A stretch of 64,000 bases of DNA from Axinella damicornis (Eukaryota; Porifera; Demospongiae; Axinellida; Axinellidae). Positions 1-10,720 of the stretch are shown one piece after another (position 1 is the first letter of the stretch; the number at the start of each line of letters is the position of its first letter). A program made the position numbers and the translations under genes. The notes under the pieces are model-generated. The model did no database searches and was not told the origin of the DNA. It worked only from the letters and a program-made list of their open reading frames with translations. The DNA lies in contig OZ007505.1 in assembly GCA_963931865.1 (NCBI GenBank), positions 14,615,495 through 14,679,494 on the forward strand, given 5' to 3'.

Positions 1-820
1 TATTTTTTCATATGCTGTGCAGCTGCACATGTGAGGTAGCTATCTACGTAGAGAAGTTCATTGCGCGCACGCGCACGACGAGCGCCGCTTTTTTGTATTG
101 CCAAGGTTGCAGCGTACCTATGGTTGCGCGCTGCTGTTGTATATTTGCTGCTGCTGTTACTTGTGGCTGTTTTGCAGCTGTGGCTTGCTGCTGGGGCTGC
201 TGTATTGCTTGCTACTGTTGCTGCATGCTATTGTTGCTGTTGCTGGCTGCTGCTGGTTGCTGGCTGCTTCTGGTTGCTGGCTGCTTCTGGTTGCTGGCTG
301 CTTCTGGTTGCTGGCTGCTTCTGGTTGCTGGCTGCTTCTGGTTGCTGGCTGTTTCTGGTTGCTGGCTGCTTCTGGTTGCTGCTGCTGCTGTTGCGGTGCT
401 GTTGCTGGCTGCTTGCTGCTGCTACCGTTGCTTGTTGCGTGCATGCTTGCTGCCGCTGCTTGCTGTTGCTATAGCTGCGGTTATTGCTGCAGTTGTTGCT
501 TGCTGCTGGTGCTGCTGCAGAACGTTGTTGCTGGCTGCCGCGGTTGTTTCTTGCTGTGGTTGTTGGTTGCTGCTAATTTCAAGGGCTTGCTGTGCGCAGA
601 TGGGCTGTATATGTCATCCAGCTTGCGTATCATAGGAAAGTACCCAGGATGGTTACGTTATGTTATGGCTTTTGGCCTCCACCCTGTGACTACAACCAAG
701 TTGGCAGTTGGGTCTGTGGGCAGCAGGATAGGGCTGTAATGGTGTAACCCCCCCCCATTGTAAAAAAAGAAGATTTACTTAGCTACTCTTTGATTTATTT
801 TCCCCCTTCTTCTCCCATTG
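1..820. repeat. CTG-rich low-complexity region with 17-bp tandem repeat
   Basis: This stretch is dominated by GCT/CTG/TTG triplets. Between about 245 and 385 a 17-bp unit (CTGGTTGCTGGCTGCTT) is repeated about seven times with few mismatches. Open frames of 95–213 codons exist in several frames on both strands, but their products are only Leu/Cys/Ala or Gln/Ala runs, as expected from triplet repeats, so I do not call a gene. It lies immediately upstream of the retrotransposon and could be flanking DNA or part of its leader. No terminal repeats could be recognised in it. Confidence 0.8.
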
Positions 821-833
821 CCGGTGCTCATCT

Positions 834-1762
834 GTGCCCATTGGTCACTCCAATATGCTCAGTGTCCTTACTGTAGGTTCGCTTCCCAATGCCGAGTTGC
901 TGTCACACATTTCAAGCTTTGGTGCTACAGCGACAACAGTGACTCCATCACTAGGGGTGGCACCTACCACGCTGTCATGGTCTGTGGCTTCTGCAGCAGG
1001 CGGGGGGAACACCCTGGCCACCCAGTTGGCAGCTTTGCTGCCAGGCATGTCACAGCAGCAAGTGAATACTGACCGGGTTACAATTGGGACTGGCCTACCC
1101 ACTATTCCCAAGAAGCTGCTTGATAGGATGCACAGATGGGAGTACATCGATCTAGCCGATCTGCTCCCCCAGACGAGTGCGCATGATGCAGCGACCCCCG
1201 AGGTGGACCCCCACCGGTTTGTGTTGTTCCTGGGTTGTGAGTTCATTAAGTTAAACCCAAAAAGCATAAGGTGGAGTCCATTACCGAGTGGGTGAAGGCG
1301 TTTGGCATCTACATGGCAGCCATGGGGAAGCAATACCCAGAGGTAATGTCCGAGATGATAGCTTATCAATTGCTCATCGTCAATGCCAGTGAGCAGTACG
1401 ATGGGATGTACTGGAGGGCATATGACACCCATTATCGGGTGAATGCAGCGGCAGCAGGAAACCGCCATTGGTCACGCCTAGACATCGACTTATATACCCG
1501 GTTCTTTACTGGGAGGGCAAAGGCGGTCTCCTCATGCAGTACCTGCGACAGTACATCACATGGTTCGGACCACTGTCCACTGAGGCCACAGAGGATGAAG
1601 ATGGTTAACGCCCATTGGGGGTCGTTCCGTTCCGCAAGCGCAAGTGGCCCGGAGATGTCTGCTTTGGGTACAATTCCTCCGGAGACTGCTCATACAAGAC
1701 GGCCTACAAATTCGCCATGTTTGTGGCTCCTGTGGAGGCAAACACCCAGCCAAGTCATGTGA
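834..1762 (+). pseudogene. gag-like ORF of YR retrotransposon, frameshifted
   Basis: Two overlapping frames (834–1,295 and 1,271–1,762) together give a continuous gag-like protein. The frame shifts by one base at a run of five A around 1,258–1,262. The first part contains the PTIPKKLLDRM…YIDLADLLP segment that I recognise as typical of YR-retroelement gag proteins in marine invertebrates. The second part ends in a zinc knuckle, CSTC-x4-H-x4-C, with spacing C-x2-C-x4-H-x4-C. It probably coated the element RNA. The single-base shift is the only obvious break within the block. Confidence 0.7.
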
Positions 1763-1938
1763 CAGAGAGTGACTAGCACCTATAGTAGTCACTTAGAGTG
1801 GCTCATACTGTATGGTGTCACTTGGATATGGTCAGTGTGATGCAGTGTTAAGCTGTTAGTCAGAGGAGTTAGGCTGCTCCCCCCCATTTCAACAGTATTC
1901 TCTATCCTGTTCTTTCAGATGTGATTCTCCGTTGGTTA

Positions 1939-1939
<1 letters not shown>

Positions 1940-2001
<62 letters not shown>

Positions 2002-2026
2002 CGTGTGTGTGTGCGCGTGTGTGTGC
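1940..2026. repeat. (GT)n microsatellite
   Basis: An almost pure GT run of more than 70 bp, becoming GC/GT-mixed at its right end, separates the gag-like block from the pol block of the retrotransposon. Open frames through it encode only Cys-Val or Thr-His repeats and are artefacts. Confidence 0.95.
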
Positions 2027-2253
2027 ATGAGGGTTTGGTTGAGATGGGGTTGTGCACAGTGCATGGGTGTGCGGCTGCAGCAAAATTTATGGATAGTAAG
2101 CGGCAACTCGATGATAATAATGGTACAACATTGTTAATAATAATTATCCCGCTGGCCTAAATTCCTTTTCAACTCTTCCAACAGGTGGCCAGGGGCAGCT
2201 AATCCAGCCAAGCTCGCTCACCCCCGCTGGTAAAATACTGCTACGGGGATCAT

Positions 2254-3845
2254 TTGAGACAGCTAGAAGCATGCAAGCCTGAGTGCAGGGGTGTTCCTCC
2301 ACGGTTGCTGCCAGTTATTACCCCATTGGGCTGGAGGACATGGGATAGAGCGCTGCAGCTACACCCAGATCGCAATTTTGCGGCATACATTGTTGGGGGG
2401 TTGAGGGATGGCTTCAGGGTTGGTTTCAATCGTGCCAGTCATGCCTGTGTCTCGGCCAAGCGCAACATGCTGTCAGCTGGTCAGCATCCGGAGGTTATTG
2501 ATGCATACTTGGAAGAGGAACAAACATGCGGCCGCATCATAGGCCCTCCTGATGCCTATGAGGCAGAGGGTGTGCACATCAGCCGTTTTTGGGGTCATCC
2601 CGAAGCCTCACAAGCCTGTAAGTTGGCGGCTCATTCTTGACTTTTCCCATCCTGAGGGTGCCAGTGTCAATGACGGCATTGACCAAGAGTTAAGTTCATT
2701 GTCCTATGTGTCGGTAGATGACATCATAGACTCTATTTTGACACTGGGACAAGGGGCACTGCTTGCCAAAATAGATGTACGGAGCGCATACAGGAGTGGT
2801 CCCAGTCCACCCCGAGGACAGAATGCTGCTTGGAATGTCTTGGAAAGGCAAGATTTACGTGGATGGTACCTTGCCATTTGGACTTCGCTCAGCGCCCCAA
2901 AAAATATTTACGGCTGTGGCGGATGCTGTAGAATGGATCCTGCGGTCGAGGGGGGGGGGGGGGGGGTGCGCGATGTGGAGCACTACTTGGACGATTTCAT
3001 TACGGTTGGTCCACCAAGGAGTCCAGTATGTAATGAGAATTTGGATATTGTGGGAGACACCTGTAGGGAGCTCAACTTGCCATTAGCAGAGGAAAAGCGA
3101 GTTGGCCCAGTCACCCTCCTCGATTTTCTGGGCATAGAACTAGATACAGTTCAGATGGAGATTCGCCTACCACCAGCAAAGCTGATGCACACCAAGGAGC
3201 TGGTAGCTAGCTGGAGAGGGAGGAAATCCTGCCGGGTAAGGGAGCTCCAATCTCTGGTGGGGTCCCTGCAGCATGCTTGCAAGGTGGTGTGTCCAGGTCG
3301 CACGTTCATGCGTAGGATGCATGAGCTTCTGAGAAGGCCTAAGAAGAACTCGGACTATCTGCGCCTCAACCGGGAGTTTAGGGCTGATGTGGAGTGGTGG
3401 AATGTGTTCTTGTCCACATGGAATGGCGTGTCCATGCTTTGCAGAGTTCGGGCAGAATCCCCGGATGCAGAATTTTGGAGTGATGCATCAGGTTCTTGGG
3501 GGTGTGGAGCACTATGGGGAGGTTTATGGTTGCAGCTTCAGTGGGTGCCAGGAAGTGAGTCGGCATTGGCGTCCATAGCGGCCAAGGAATTCCTACCCAT
3601 TCTTCTGGCAGGAATTGTGTGGGGTGAGTCGTGGCAAGGTTGCACAATCAGGTGCAATTGTGACAATGAAGCTGTCGTGCAGGCAGGTCATCAACGGCAG
3701 GTATGCTCGAGATCCTTTGTTGGCCCACATGCTGAGGTGTTTGTTCTTCATCTGTGCTCGTCATCAGTTCACCATAGTAGCTAAGCATACCCCTGGGAAG
3801 GATAATGTGGCGGCTGACGCAATATCACGTAACAACATGCAACTC
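2254..3845 (+). pseudogene. Reverse transcriptase–RNase H region of YR retrotransposon, frameshifted
   Basis: Blocks in three frames align in order. 2,254–2,640 is the pol N-terminal part with a HPEVIDAYLEEE segment. From 2,575 the fingers motif VIPKPHKPVSWRLILDFSHP is read in another frame, followed by LLAKIDVRSAYR. 2,790–2,940 continues in the third frame with LPFGLRSAPQ. After a poly-G run (2,950–2,966) the catalytic YLDD box is intact at about 2,982–2,993. RNase H follows, with FWSDASGSWGCGA near 3,474, AAKEFLPIL near 3,580 and CDNEAVVQAG near 3,660. The DAISRNN segment closes the domain near 3,820. At least three frameshifts make the copy non-functional. Confidence 0.85.
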
Positions 3846-3849
3846 TTCC

Positions 3850-4800
3850 ATTCACAGGTGCCCCATGCAGCCAGCGCACCAATGCCAGTTCCCCCACTAG
3901 CCGGCCGTAGTGGCACTGACCAGCAGTCAAATCGATTGGCTCTCGCAAGGCTGGACCAACTTGTTCAGTTTTATTTTAAGCAGGCCCTAGCTCCAGCTAC
4001 AGCAAGATCCTATGAAACAGCCAAAAAGCGGTATCTTATATTCTGTGAATCAGTTCAGCTACCATCAGTACCAGCTTCAGAAGCAGTGCTCCTGCGCTTT
4101 GTAGCTGCGCTAGCAGCAGAAGGTTTGGCCAGTGGCACTATCAAATGCTATTTATCGGGAGTACGGCATTTACAGCTGTCTCTTGGTCTGGGAGATCCAA
4201 AGGTGGGAAATATGGCTACATTGCAGCATGTCATGCGGGGTATCAAGAGCAGTCAAGCGAAGGGAGGTCAGCAGACTCGGCCAAGATTGCCTATTTCTCC
4301 CACTATACTATCTGGGCTACGGCAAGTGTGGGAGAAGTTGAGGCATGGCTTCGATAATATTATGCTGTGGGCTGCTTGCACAACATGCTTTTTGGCTTCC
4401 TCAGATCTGGGGAAATTGCTGCTCCATCTGCTCACAACTTCGACGCCTCATACCATCTGACACTGGGAGATATTGCAGTTGATAACCCAAGCCACCCTTT
4501 TGCAATTAGAGTTTGCATCAAAGCCTCAAAACAGGCCCCCTGTTCTGTTTTGTTTTGCAAGTGGAGCCTATCTCACTAGAGACAGATTTGTGCAAGAGGT
4601 ATGCAAGGCTTTGTCCGCTGTGGGTCTGGACAAATCCAAATATGCAGGCCATAGCTTCTGTATTGGGGCGGCAACAACAGCCGCAGCAGTGGGTATCGAA
4701 GATTCCACTAAAAGACATTGGGTCGATGGGAGAGTGCCGCATACCAGCTATACGTTAAGTTGCCTCGGGAAGTACTAACTTCAATTTCCAGCAAACTAGT
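3850..4800 (+). pseudogene. Tyrosine recombinase domain of YR retrotransposon, broken
   Basis: The N-terminal SAM-like part is visible from about 3,930 (LDQLVQFYFKQALAP; ATARSYETAKKRYL). The first catalytic Arg box reads GFLRSGEIAAPS near 4,390. The usual H-x-x-R box appears as GHSFCIGAATTAA near 4,640, with Cys where the catalytic Arg is expected. A TGT codon in place of CGT would explain this as CpG decay. The expected catalytic Tyr region, RWESAAYQLYVKLPRE, is read in yet another frame near 4,720–4,770. The enzyme would have integrated a circular cDNA. Frameshifts near 4,380, 4,550 and 4,710 inactivate it. Confidence 0.8.
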
Positions 4801-5456
4801 TAAGGCTGCACTCCCATCTATAGGAGAACTTCAGAACTCCAACTGTATACGACACTGTAACACTGCTCTCTTGTATTTCTGCCATGTTTATTCCGCTATC
4901 TGCCGTTTTTTGTCGGCCATTGTGTGTGTCTCATTTGCTGTACCCATTTGCTATGTGAAAGTGTCAAGGGCTGGTCAAGTCTAATTTCATGGATGAAGGT
5001 CGGTCATGTACAGGAGTGGTGAGTGTACTGTGCTTGTTAGAATTAAGAGACTTATTTGGGGTGGGGGAGTAACGTATACTGCACTGGTGCTTGGGGGGAG
5101 GTCAGAGGGTCCTCCCTTGGGCCGTTCTGGAGTTATAACACTCCAGATACTATGCCAAGCACCTCAACGGGGCTAAATGGGGTTAAAATAGGGAAAACTC
5201 CACCCGCCATGCTAGGCATGGAGACCACGGGGTTTACAGGGTGAAAATCGTGACTGCCGTGCAATCTCTCAGATGCAAGGTAACATCGGTCCCGGCTCAG
5301 CCGCCAACCTAGCGTGTGCTCAGAATTCAGTGTAGCTAGGGAGTTGGAATGCTATATCCCTTGACCAGTGTTAATGAGTTTTAGAACAAGGCTACTTCAG
5401 ACCCATAATACTACATAGGTACAAATGTACCAACCACATGTTACATGTACATGTAC

Positions 5457-5546
5457 GTAGCCTCATTCCCAGGCCTCGGCCCAGATTTTATCGCGCAGCC
5501 GTCCCGGTGGAGAAAAATCTGGACAGAGGCCTGGGAACGAGGCTAG
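5457..5546. repeat. Short hairpin element with TAGCCTCATTCCCAGGC-type ends
   Basis: About 90 bp with inverted ends: TAGCCTCATTCCCAGGCCTC on the left and its near-complement ending GAACGAGGCTA on the right. The complementarity extends inward through CCAGATTTT/AAAATCTGG. Related copies occur at about 53,222–53,333, 56,047–56,114, 56,222–56,286, 57,415–57,480 and 33,614–33,790. The flanking bases from 4,985 to 5,456 hold nothing I can recognise. Confidence 0.75.
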
Positions 5547-5623
5547 AGGTGATCCATGTAAGTGTCTGGGTCCTAGACCGTGTAATGCCAACACTGTGTC
5601 ACACAGCACATTCCTACACTTAC

Positions 5624-8600
5624 TTCATACGTCTTGAAGGCATCCCCAAGCTTCTGAATGACGGGTTCGTAGGGAGAGGTGTCCGTGGTGGAGTCAAACA
5701 CAAAGACAGAGTTGAAGATGAAGGCGTTTCTCTCATACTTATTGTCGTCAACAATACACTTGGGGCAGCCCACAATTCGGTACCCAGACACATCCCTACA
5801 GAGAGACCATCACACATCATTGATGCAAGCAAAACACACCTCCAGAAGTGTCCAACTCTTGTATCATACACAGAATGGGTCTTTTTGAACAATCCACAAG
5901 CGTCAAAATAATTCACATCGATCTGCTACGGCGTTCACACCATGGGGTACACCAGCGGGTACCATAGATACCACCCACAAGGGGCACAGTGAGTCCCCAC
6001 AAGATAAGAACACTGAAGTCCTGATGGTACCTACATGTAGGCTGTCACTCCACCTATATACCTCACATCCCTCACTGTCACTCCACCTCCATCACACCCT
6101 CCTGTCACTCCACCTCCCTCACACCCTCTCTGCCACTCCACCTCCCTCACATCCCTCACTGTCACTCCACCTCCCTCACACCCTCTCTGCCACTCCACCT
6201 CCCTCACACCCTCTCTGCCACTCCACCTCCCTCACATCCCTCACTGTCCTCTACCTCCCTCACTGTCACTCCATCTCCCTCACACTCTCACTGTCACTCC
6301 ACCTCCCTCACTGTCACTCCACCTCCCTCAAATCCCTCACTGTCACTCCACCTCCCTCACATCCCTCACTGTCCTCCACCTCCCTCACATCCCTCACTGT
6401 CACTCCACCTCCCTCACATCCCTCACTCCACCTCCCTCACATCCCTCACTGTCACTCCACCTCCCTCACATCACTCACTGTCACTCCACCTCCCTCACAT
6501 CCCTCACTGTCACTCCACCTCCCTCACATCACTCACTGTCACTCCACCTCCCTCACATCACTCACTATCACACCACTAAAATGTAGCAGCTCCTTGTAGC
6601 AAGAGTATCCACACCCACTACAACTGGTCCTACAAGTAAGTCAGCCTACAGACTAAACCTATACATGTACACGGATATTTGGGACCAGTGACACACTTAC
6701 ACTGAGATGAGCCTGTTGTAGAGTTTGGGTTTGGTGATGATGAGTTCATGGACTGCATCAAAAGCATCCCTCAGAGGGAAGTCCTCGGGAACCTGGGAGG
6801 GGCATCAAGCACACATTCCATTGGCAATCGGCCGGTACAGCAGGTACAAAACAATCCAAAACACGCTGACATGCTTGCCAACCCATTAGTATGGGTTTGA
6901 TTACAATACTGCAAGTTTGTTCCAAGTGCACAAAAATTAGAACGCAATACATGTGTTACACACCAGGTGTTGTGTTATGCAAGCACAATAATCAATGCTT
7001 TACGGTTGCAGTGATATAGACTTTGGCCCATACAAAGAGGGGATTACAAAGTGGAGTTCATGGCATTTTGTTGATTGTACACATCTCTGGAATGCAGGCA
7101 GCTCCAGACTTGATTTTACTTGTACATGTAGTTGAATTTGTACTGCACGTGTACCAAGAATCACATCTGATCAGTCTCATAAGTAGTTTTGGAGATACGA
7201 GAGTATTGAAACATGGTCCTTTTCTTGGTGACCATTAGTATATTCCTAGTCTGGTCCTACTAGTACTCCATCCCCTATAGCTGCCCAGACGCAGTGGAAT
7301 GGGAACACTGGAATGACCTTTGACCCCAAAAGAAGTCATAGTAACAAATGTAGAGTTTTGAACTCCTAGCCGGATACTGTGACATGTATCAATTATCTAG
7401 CCATTTTGCCAAGGGAACAATTCTGCGAGCTAATATATTAAATGCAGGGCTCTGTGAGGCAAGCATGAGCAAGCCTGCTCACGCTCTGTCCTATAGTCTG
7501 CCGCTAGTGCACTCGTATGTGACTGCATCATTGTACGTAAATATGTCTAGCCTGGTCCACTGAAGAACGTGATTGGGACGAGGGTAAGGGTATGTTAGGG
7601 CCAGATCAGTTGAGTCGTCTAGCCCCCTATAGTTCTGCTGCTCATTGTCAATGCTTGCAGTGAGAGCACGGCTGGGGGGTAGTGGGGGCTTTCCCTAGTA
7701 TACATGCAGGGGACGTGAAGTGAGAGCACCATCACAGAGCAGCTGAGGGGACAAAGACTCAGGTAGGTACACTAGACAAGAACACAATAGTGAGCAATAG
7801 AAACATGAATGAGAACACCACGCTGGGGACAGGAGGAGTACAGTCGATTTCCATTGCGTTTGAACATTGCGTATAGTGTATTGTATGCGTGACCAAGTGG
7901 GGCAAGAACTTTCTGTGGGTGGAGCTTCACGGAAATGACACAGCCTGGAATACGCAAGAGTCTGGAAACCATGCAGGCACTTTGCGTGAGTGTCATATTT
8001 GCAGAACACAGTTTCTGTGAAAATCCACGCAATACGGAATGTTCAAACGCAACCGAAATCGACTGTACCGGTAGTGTGCTGCTTTGCACAACACACTGCA
8101 TTGTCCAACAGGAGTTCAAAACCCTACTTTGCTACTAGGCTATTTTCCCAGTATTCCACTTCAATGATTCTAGATACAAATGTAGCTATCCTCCACTGTG
8201 TATTCCAGAAAGATGACAAACATTCAAGGAAGTGTCACTCCCGAGTCACATGCAGCTGCGGCTACACATCTTGACCCCACACACCAAGGAAGGGGTGGAA
8301 GTCACTGCGCATTCCTCCATACAGTATAGGGTCAAAGGGCAAAATGTAAGTATGCATGTAGCTAGCGATCAATGGCTGAAACACATTGCAGAGCATTCAA
8401 ATGGTCAAGAGCCTTTCCACAACGCGGACAAGCAGTCAATATCAAAAGTGACGGTCCACACATTCAATACCTGGTCATTTTCCTCATTCCCAGGCCCGAA
8501 CCGTTTTCTGTTGCATGAAGAACAGTTGTTCTTTGTGCAACCAACGAGGCTACCTGCTCGCCCCAGCTCAACCCTTCATTCCCAACTTTCACAGAAAAGG

Positions 8601-8813
8601 TAAAGTCTGGAACTAGACTACTCTGATAGATATGCAGACATATACATGTGCAGAAACCATGACGATGACCATCGTTCATGGCCCATACATGGGCTTCTGT
8701 ACATGGATGTACAGTCTACTTACCTGATAGGATATTTTGGGACCTGCAATGTGGTGGAATTCACTGAAAAAGACGCACTTGATCTCTCCAGCTATCTGCA
8801 ACCCTGCGGCCAT
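5624..8813 (-). CDS. NPRL2: NPRL2 (GATOR1 subunit), exons 1–3 only
   Basis: NPRL2 is a subunit of GATOR1, which acts as a GTPase-activating complex for RagA/B at the lysosome and restrains mTORC1 when amino acids are scarce. Exon 1 (8,724–8,813) encodes 30 residues including VFFSEFHHIAGPKISYQ, the hallmark N-terminus. Exon 2 (6,701–6,792) encodes VPEDFPLRDAFDAVHELIIT and the following ITKPKLYNRLIS. Exon 3 (5,624–5,795) encodes GCPKCIVDDNKYERNAF and the PYEPVIQKLGDAF segment. All junctions are GT–AG and in phase (0, then 2, then 0), giving about 118 residues of a protein that is about 380 long in humans. The remaining exons are not visible between 1 and 5,600. They should lie left of the window, across the retrotransposon. 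The start is the ATG at 8,813, in a good context just after an inverted repeat. Confidence 0.92.
6040..6580. repeat. 29-bp minisatellite in NPRL2 intron 2
   Basis: Tandem, imperfect copies of a unit close to CTGTCACTCCACCTCCCTCA followed by CATCCCTCA fill this interval, with some shortened or variant units. They lie between NPRL2 exons 3 and 2. Open frames here read only Ser/Pro/Leu/His repeats and are not genes. The units are contiguous without unique spacers, so this is not a CRISPR array. Confidence 0.9.
7839..8067. mobile_element. 229-bp inverted-repeat element (MITE-like) in NPRL2 intron 1
   Basis: The ends are inverted repeats of about 38 bp. The left begins TACAGTCGATTTCCATTGCG; the right is its near-complement and ends AATCGACTGTA, with three or four mismatches. 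No coding capacity is evident. A target-site duplication could not be defined with confidence. It is probably a non-autonomous DNA transposon. Confidence 0.65.
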
Positions 8814-8819
8814 GGTGAC

Positions 8820-8875
8820 AGCTGAGCGTCAAATAGAGCATACACCAGTTTTCTATTTGATGCGCACCAACCGGA
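8820..8875. repeat. Short inverted repeat upstream of NPRL2 start
   Basis: The sequence contains GCGTCAAATAG and, about 25 bases on, CTATTTGATGCGCACC. It can fold into a hairpin a few bases upstream of the NPRL2 ATG, on the 5' side of the gene. The same arrangement, with a different loop, occurs at 55,641–55,700. This indicates a dispersed short repeat, possibly lying in the NPRL2 5' leader or core promoter. Confidence 0.55.
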
Positions 8876-9149
8876 GGCCTATCCGTGACCTTTGAACCGC
8901 GGAGGGGCGCGCGCAACCGGAAACGTGCTGAATTTGTACCGAGTTTTGGCGGGAAGTCGAGATGCTTACAGACTGGGGTCTGAATGTTTGCCTCCTCAAT
9001 ACTCGAGTACGAGTCTGGGCCACTCCGTACATACACTCCTGGCCTAGCAGCCCGAGTACGCCGGTTCCCGCGATCACCGAAGCTAAAGGATGTTCTGGGC
9101 AAAGCAGGTCGGCCTCCTGTGATCCCAGTCACGTCTATCCAACGCTCCT

Positions 9150-10680
9150 GAGGCAGAACACTTCGGTGTCTGACCTGTCACGGAGGGATGGGTGGTTGCT
9201 ATAGGTTTTTTTTGTTTTTTGTATTTCCTTTTTTATCCGGCTTCTTGTCTTGTCCATCATATAGTTTCTGTGGCTTACTCATATTACAGATGCAGAGTTT
9301 TTTTCTTCTTCTCAATGTTGCCAGTGTTTATCATTATGTCATTACTGTAAGCAGTAAGGCACCACAATATGGGGAATTAAGGGCTGGAACCATGCTAGTA
9401 TTGCATCGATTGATTTCACTGCACACGTCACCTTATGCAGTTTCACAATTGCACATGCCACATCATTAATGTTGCTATGGAGTGCATGCATGCATGCAGA
9501 ATTGAACAAGTAATGCATAGTTGGACCAATGAATACAGTTACCAACTTTGCTGCATTTGCTATACGGCACTCAATACTGCAGTGCATACTCTCATCGATC
9601 AGCTCTACAAATTTACATGCATTCATTATGACAGCTTGTGGTCCAGTGGCTTTAAATAATACACGGTTATTGGTCCGGCAGGAAACAGGGCAATGGTTAG
9701 GGTATGTTAGGGCCAGGGCAGGTGCTGAATATGCATGCATATCCATTGTGGGACCAATATCCTAGTCTTCACTAATATAGCCTGACTGTGTACAGTGATG
9801 ATGTGACAATACAGAATAAAATATTATTATTATAAGATGGCTACAGTTTGGTAACGGGATAGACGATGACCAATCTGCAATGAGTGGTTAGAATTAACCA
9901 TCGGTGACATGCCTTGTAGAAAATCCATCTCTTGCTCTAGTAATCCATAACACCATCTGCCACTCTATCCTACAAAGAAAGTCACAAACATACCACAGTG
10001 AACGTGAACACTTGCAATTCTTGAAAGAGACTCTTTCCCAGGCCCTTGCATAGCTGCTTTCACTTGCAGTACTGAAAGGCGGGGAGAGCCTGGTATATTT
10101 GCTCACCTGAGCATGACGTAGTCGACAAATGACAGAATGAAAAAGCATATTGTTCAACCAAGTTCACAGTCAACGCTCGAGCCCAGTGCACCCACGTTCA
10201 CCCTTTGTACCCCTGACATCACGCAAGTGAGGAAAGATACCAGACCCTTGGCTTTCTTCGTGCAACCGAAAACAGTCACTGTGTAACCATGGATAATAGA
10301 CCACAGGGAACTGGATAGGAAACAGGCATTTAAAGGATTGCATGCGGGCTTCGAGTTGAGTATGCCATACACACCAGTTCAAGACCGATCGAATGATACA
10401 AAAGACGAGCCTCAGAACGGTTTCCGTGTGGCAAGAGGTGCCACAGTACACGGGCATCACAATTTCAGGGATACGTCCATTTCTATTGACTGCTCAAGCA
10501 TGCTTCTATCTACGACTCAGGAACAAAACTTACCACTTTGGGCATAAGGTCGATCCAATGCTACCGCATTCAATCAAGGCCGTGCAAACACTCCATACAT
10601 TAGGAATCGGGTGGTGCACGTGTCCCCGTGCTCTATTATCCATGATGTAACACGGATCTTACCACAGTCTCCCAATAAGA
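9150..10680. other. Intergenic region without recognisable genes
   Basis: No open frame here has a recognisable domain or coherent splice pattern. A short string, GGTATGTTAGGGCCAG, near 9,698 also occurs near 7,590. Around 10,025–10,095 a CCCAGGC…GCCTGG inverted pair resembles the short hairpin family seen elsewhere in the window. Confidence 0.5.

Positions 10681-10681
<1 letters not shown>

Positions 10682-10716
<35 letters not shown>
10682..10716. repeat. Poly-C tract (35 bp)
   Basis: An uninterrupted run of C directly abuts the left end of the inverted-repeat element at 10,721. Its last three C are part of the candidate 7-bp target-site duplication. Comparable C or G runs occur at 11,476–11,498, 17,826–17,849, 30,414–30,445, 36,899–36,926, 48,071–48,097 and 56,798–56,826. 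Confidence 0.95.
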
Positions 10717-10717
<1 letters not shown>

Positions 10718-10720
10718 TAC

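Larger units (their letters stand above)
834..4800 (+). mobile_element. Decayed tyrosine-recombinase (Ngaro/DIRS-type) retrotransposon
   Basis: The order of coding blocks is a gag-like protein, reverse transcriptase, RNase H, then a tyrosine recombinase directly after RNase H. This is the signature of YR retrotransposons rather than LTR elements. No methyltransferase domain is visible between RNase H and recombinase, which favours a Ngaro-type over a classical DIRS1-type element. The reading frame changes several times (near 1,265, 2,600, 2,800, 2,960, 3,660, 4,380, 4,550 and 4,710). A GT microsatellite and a poly-G run interrupt it, so this copy is inactive. It lies antisense in what is probably a large intron of NPRL2. 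Split inverted or direct terminal repeats were not resolved. Confidence 0.85.

Noticed and set aside
12..739. Overlapping open frames of up to 213 codons at the left end
   Set aside because: They encode only Cys/Leu/Ala or Gln repeats from a CTG-rich tandem repeat, in several frames at once.
834..4800. LTR retrotransposon or retroviral copy
   Set aside because: There is no protease, no DDE integrase and no LTR. A tyrosine recombinase follows RNase H instead.
6024..6599. 191-codon Ser/Pro/His-rich frame; also considered as a CRISPR array
   Set aside because: It is a contiguous 29-bp minisatellite with no unique spacers, inside an NPRL2 intron.
8962..9204. 80-codon + strand frame divergent from NPRL2
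   Set aside because: No domain, signal or splice evidence. Its position in a likely promoter region is suggestive but not sufficient.
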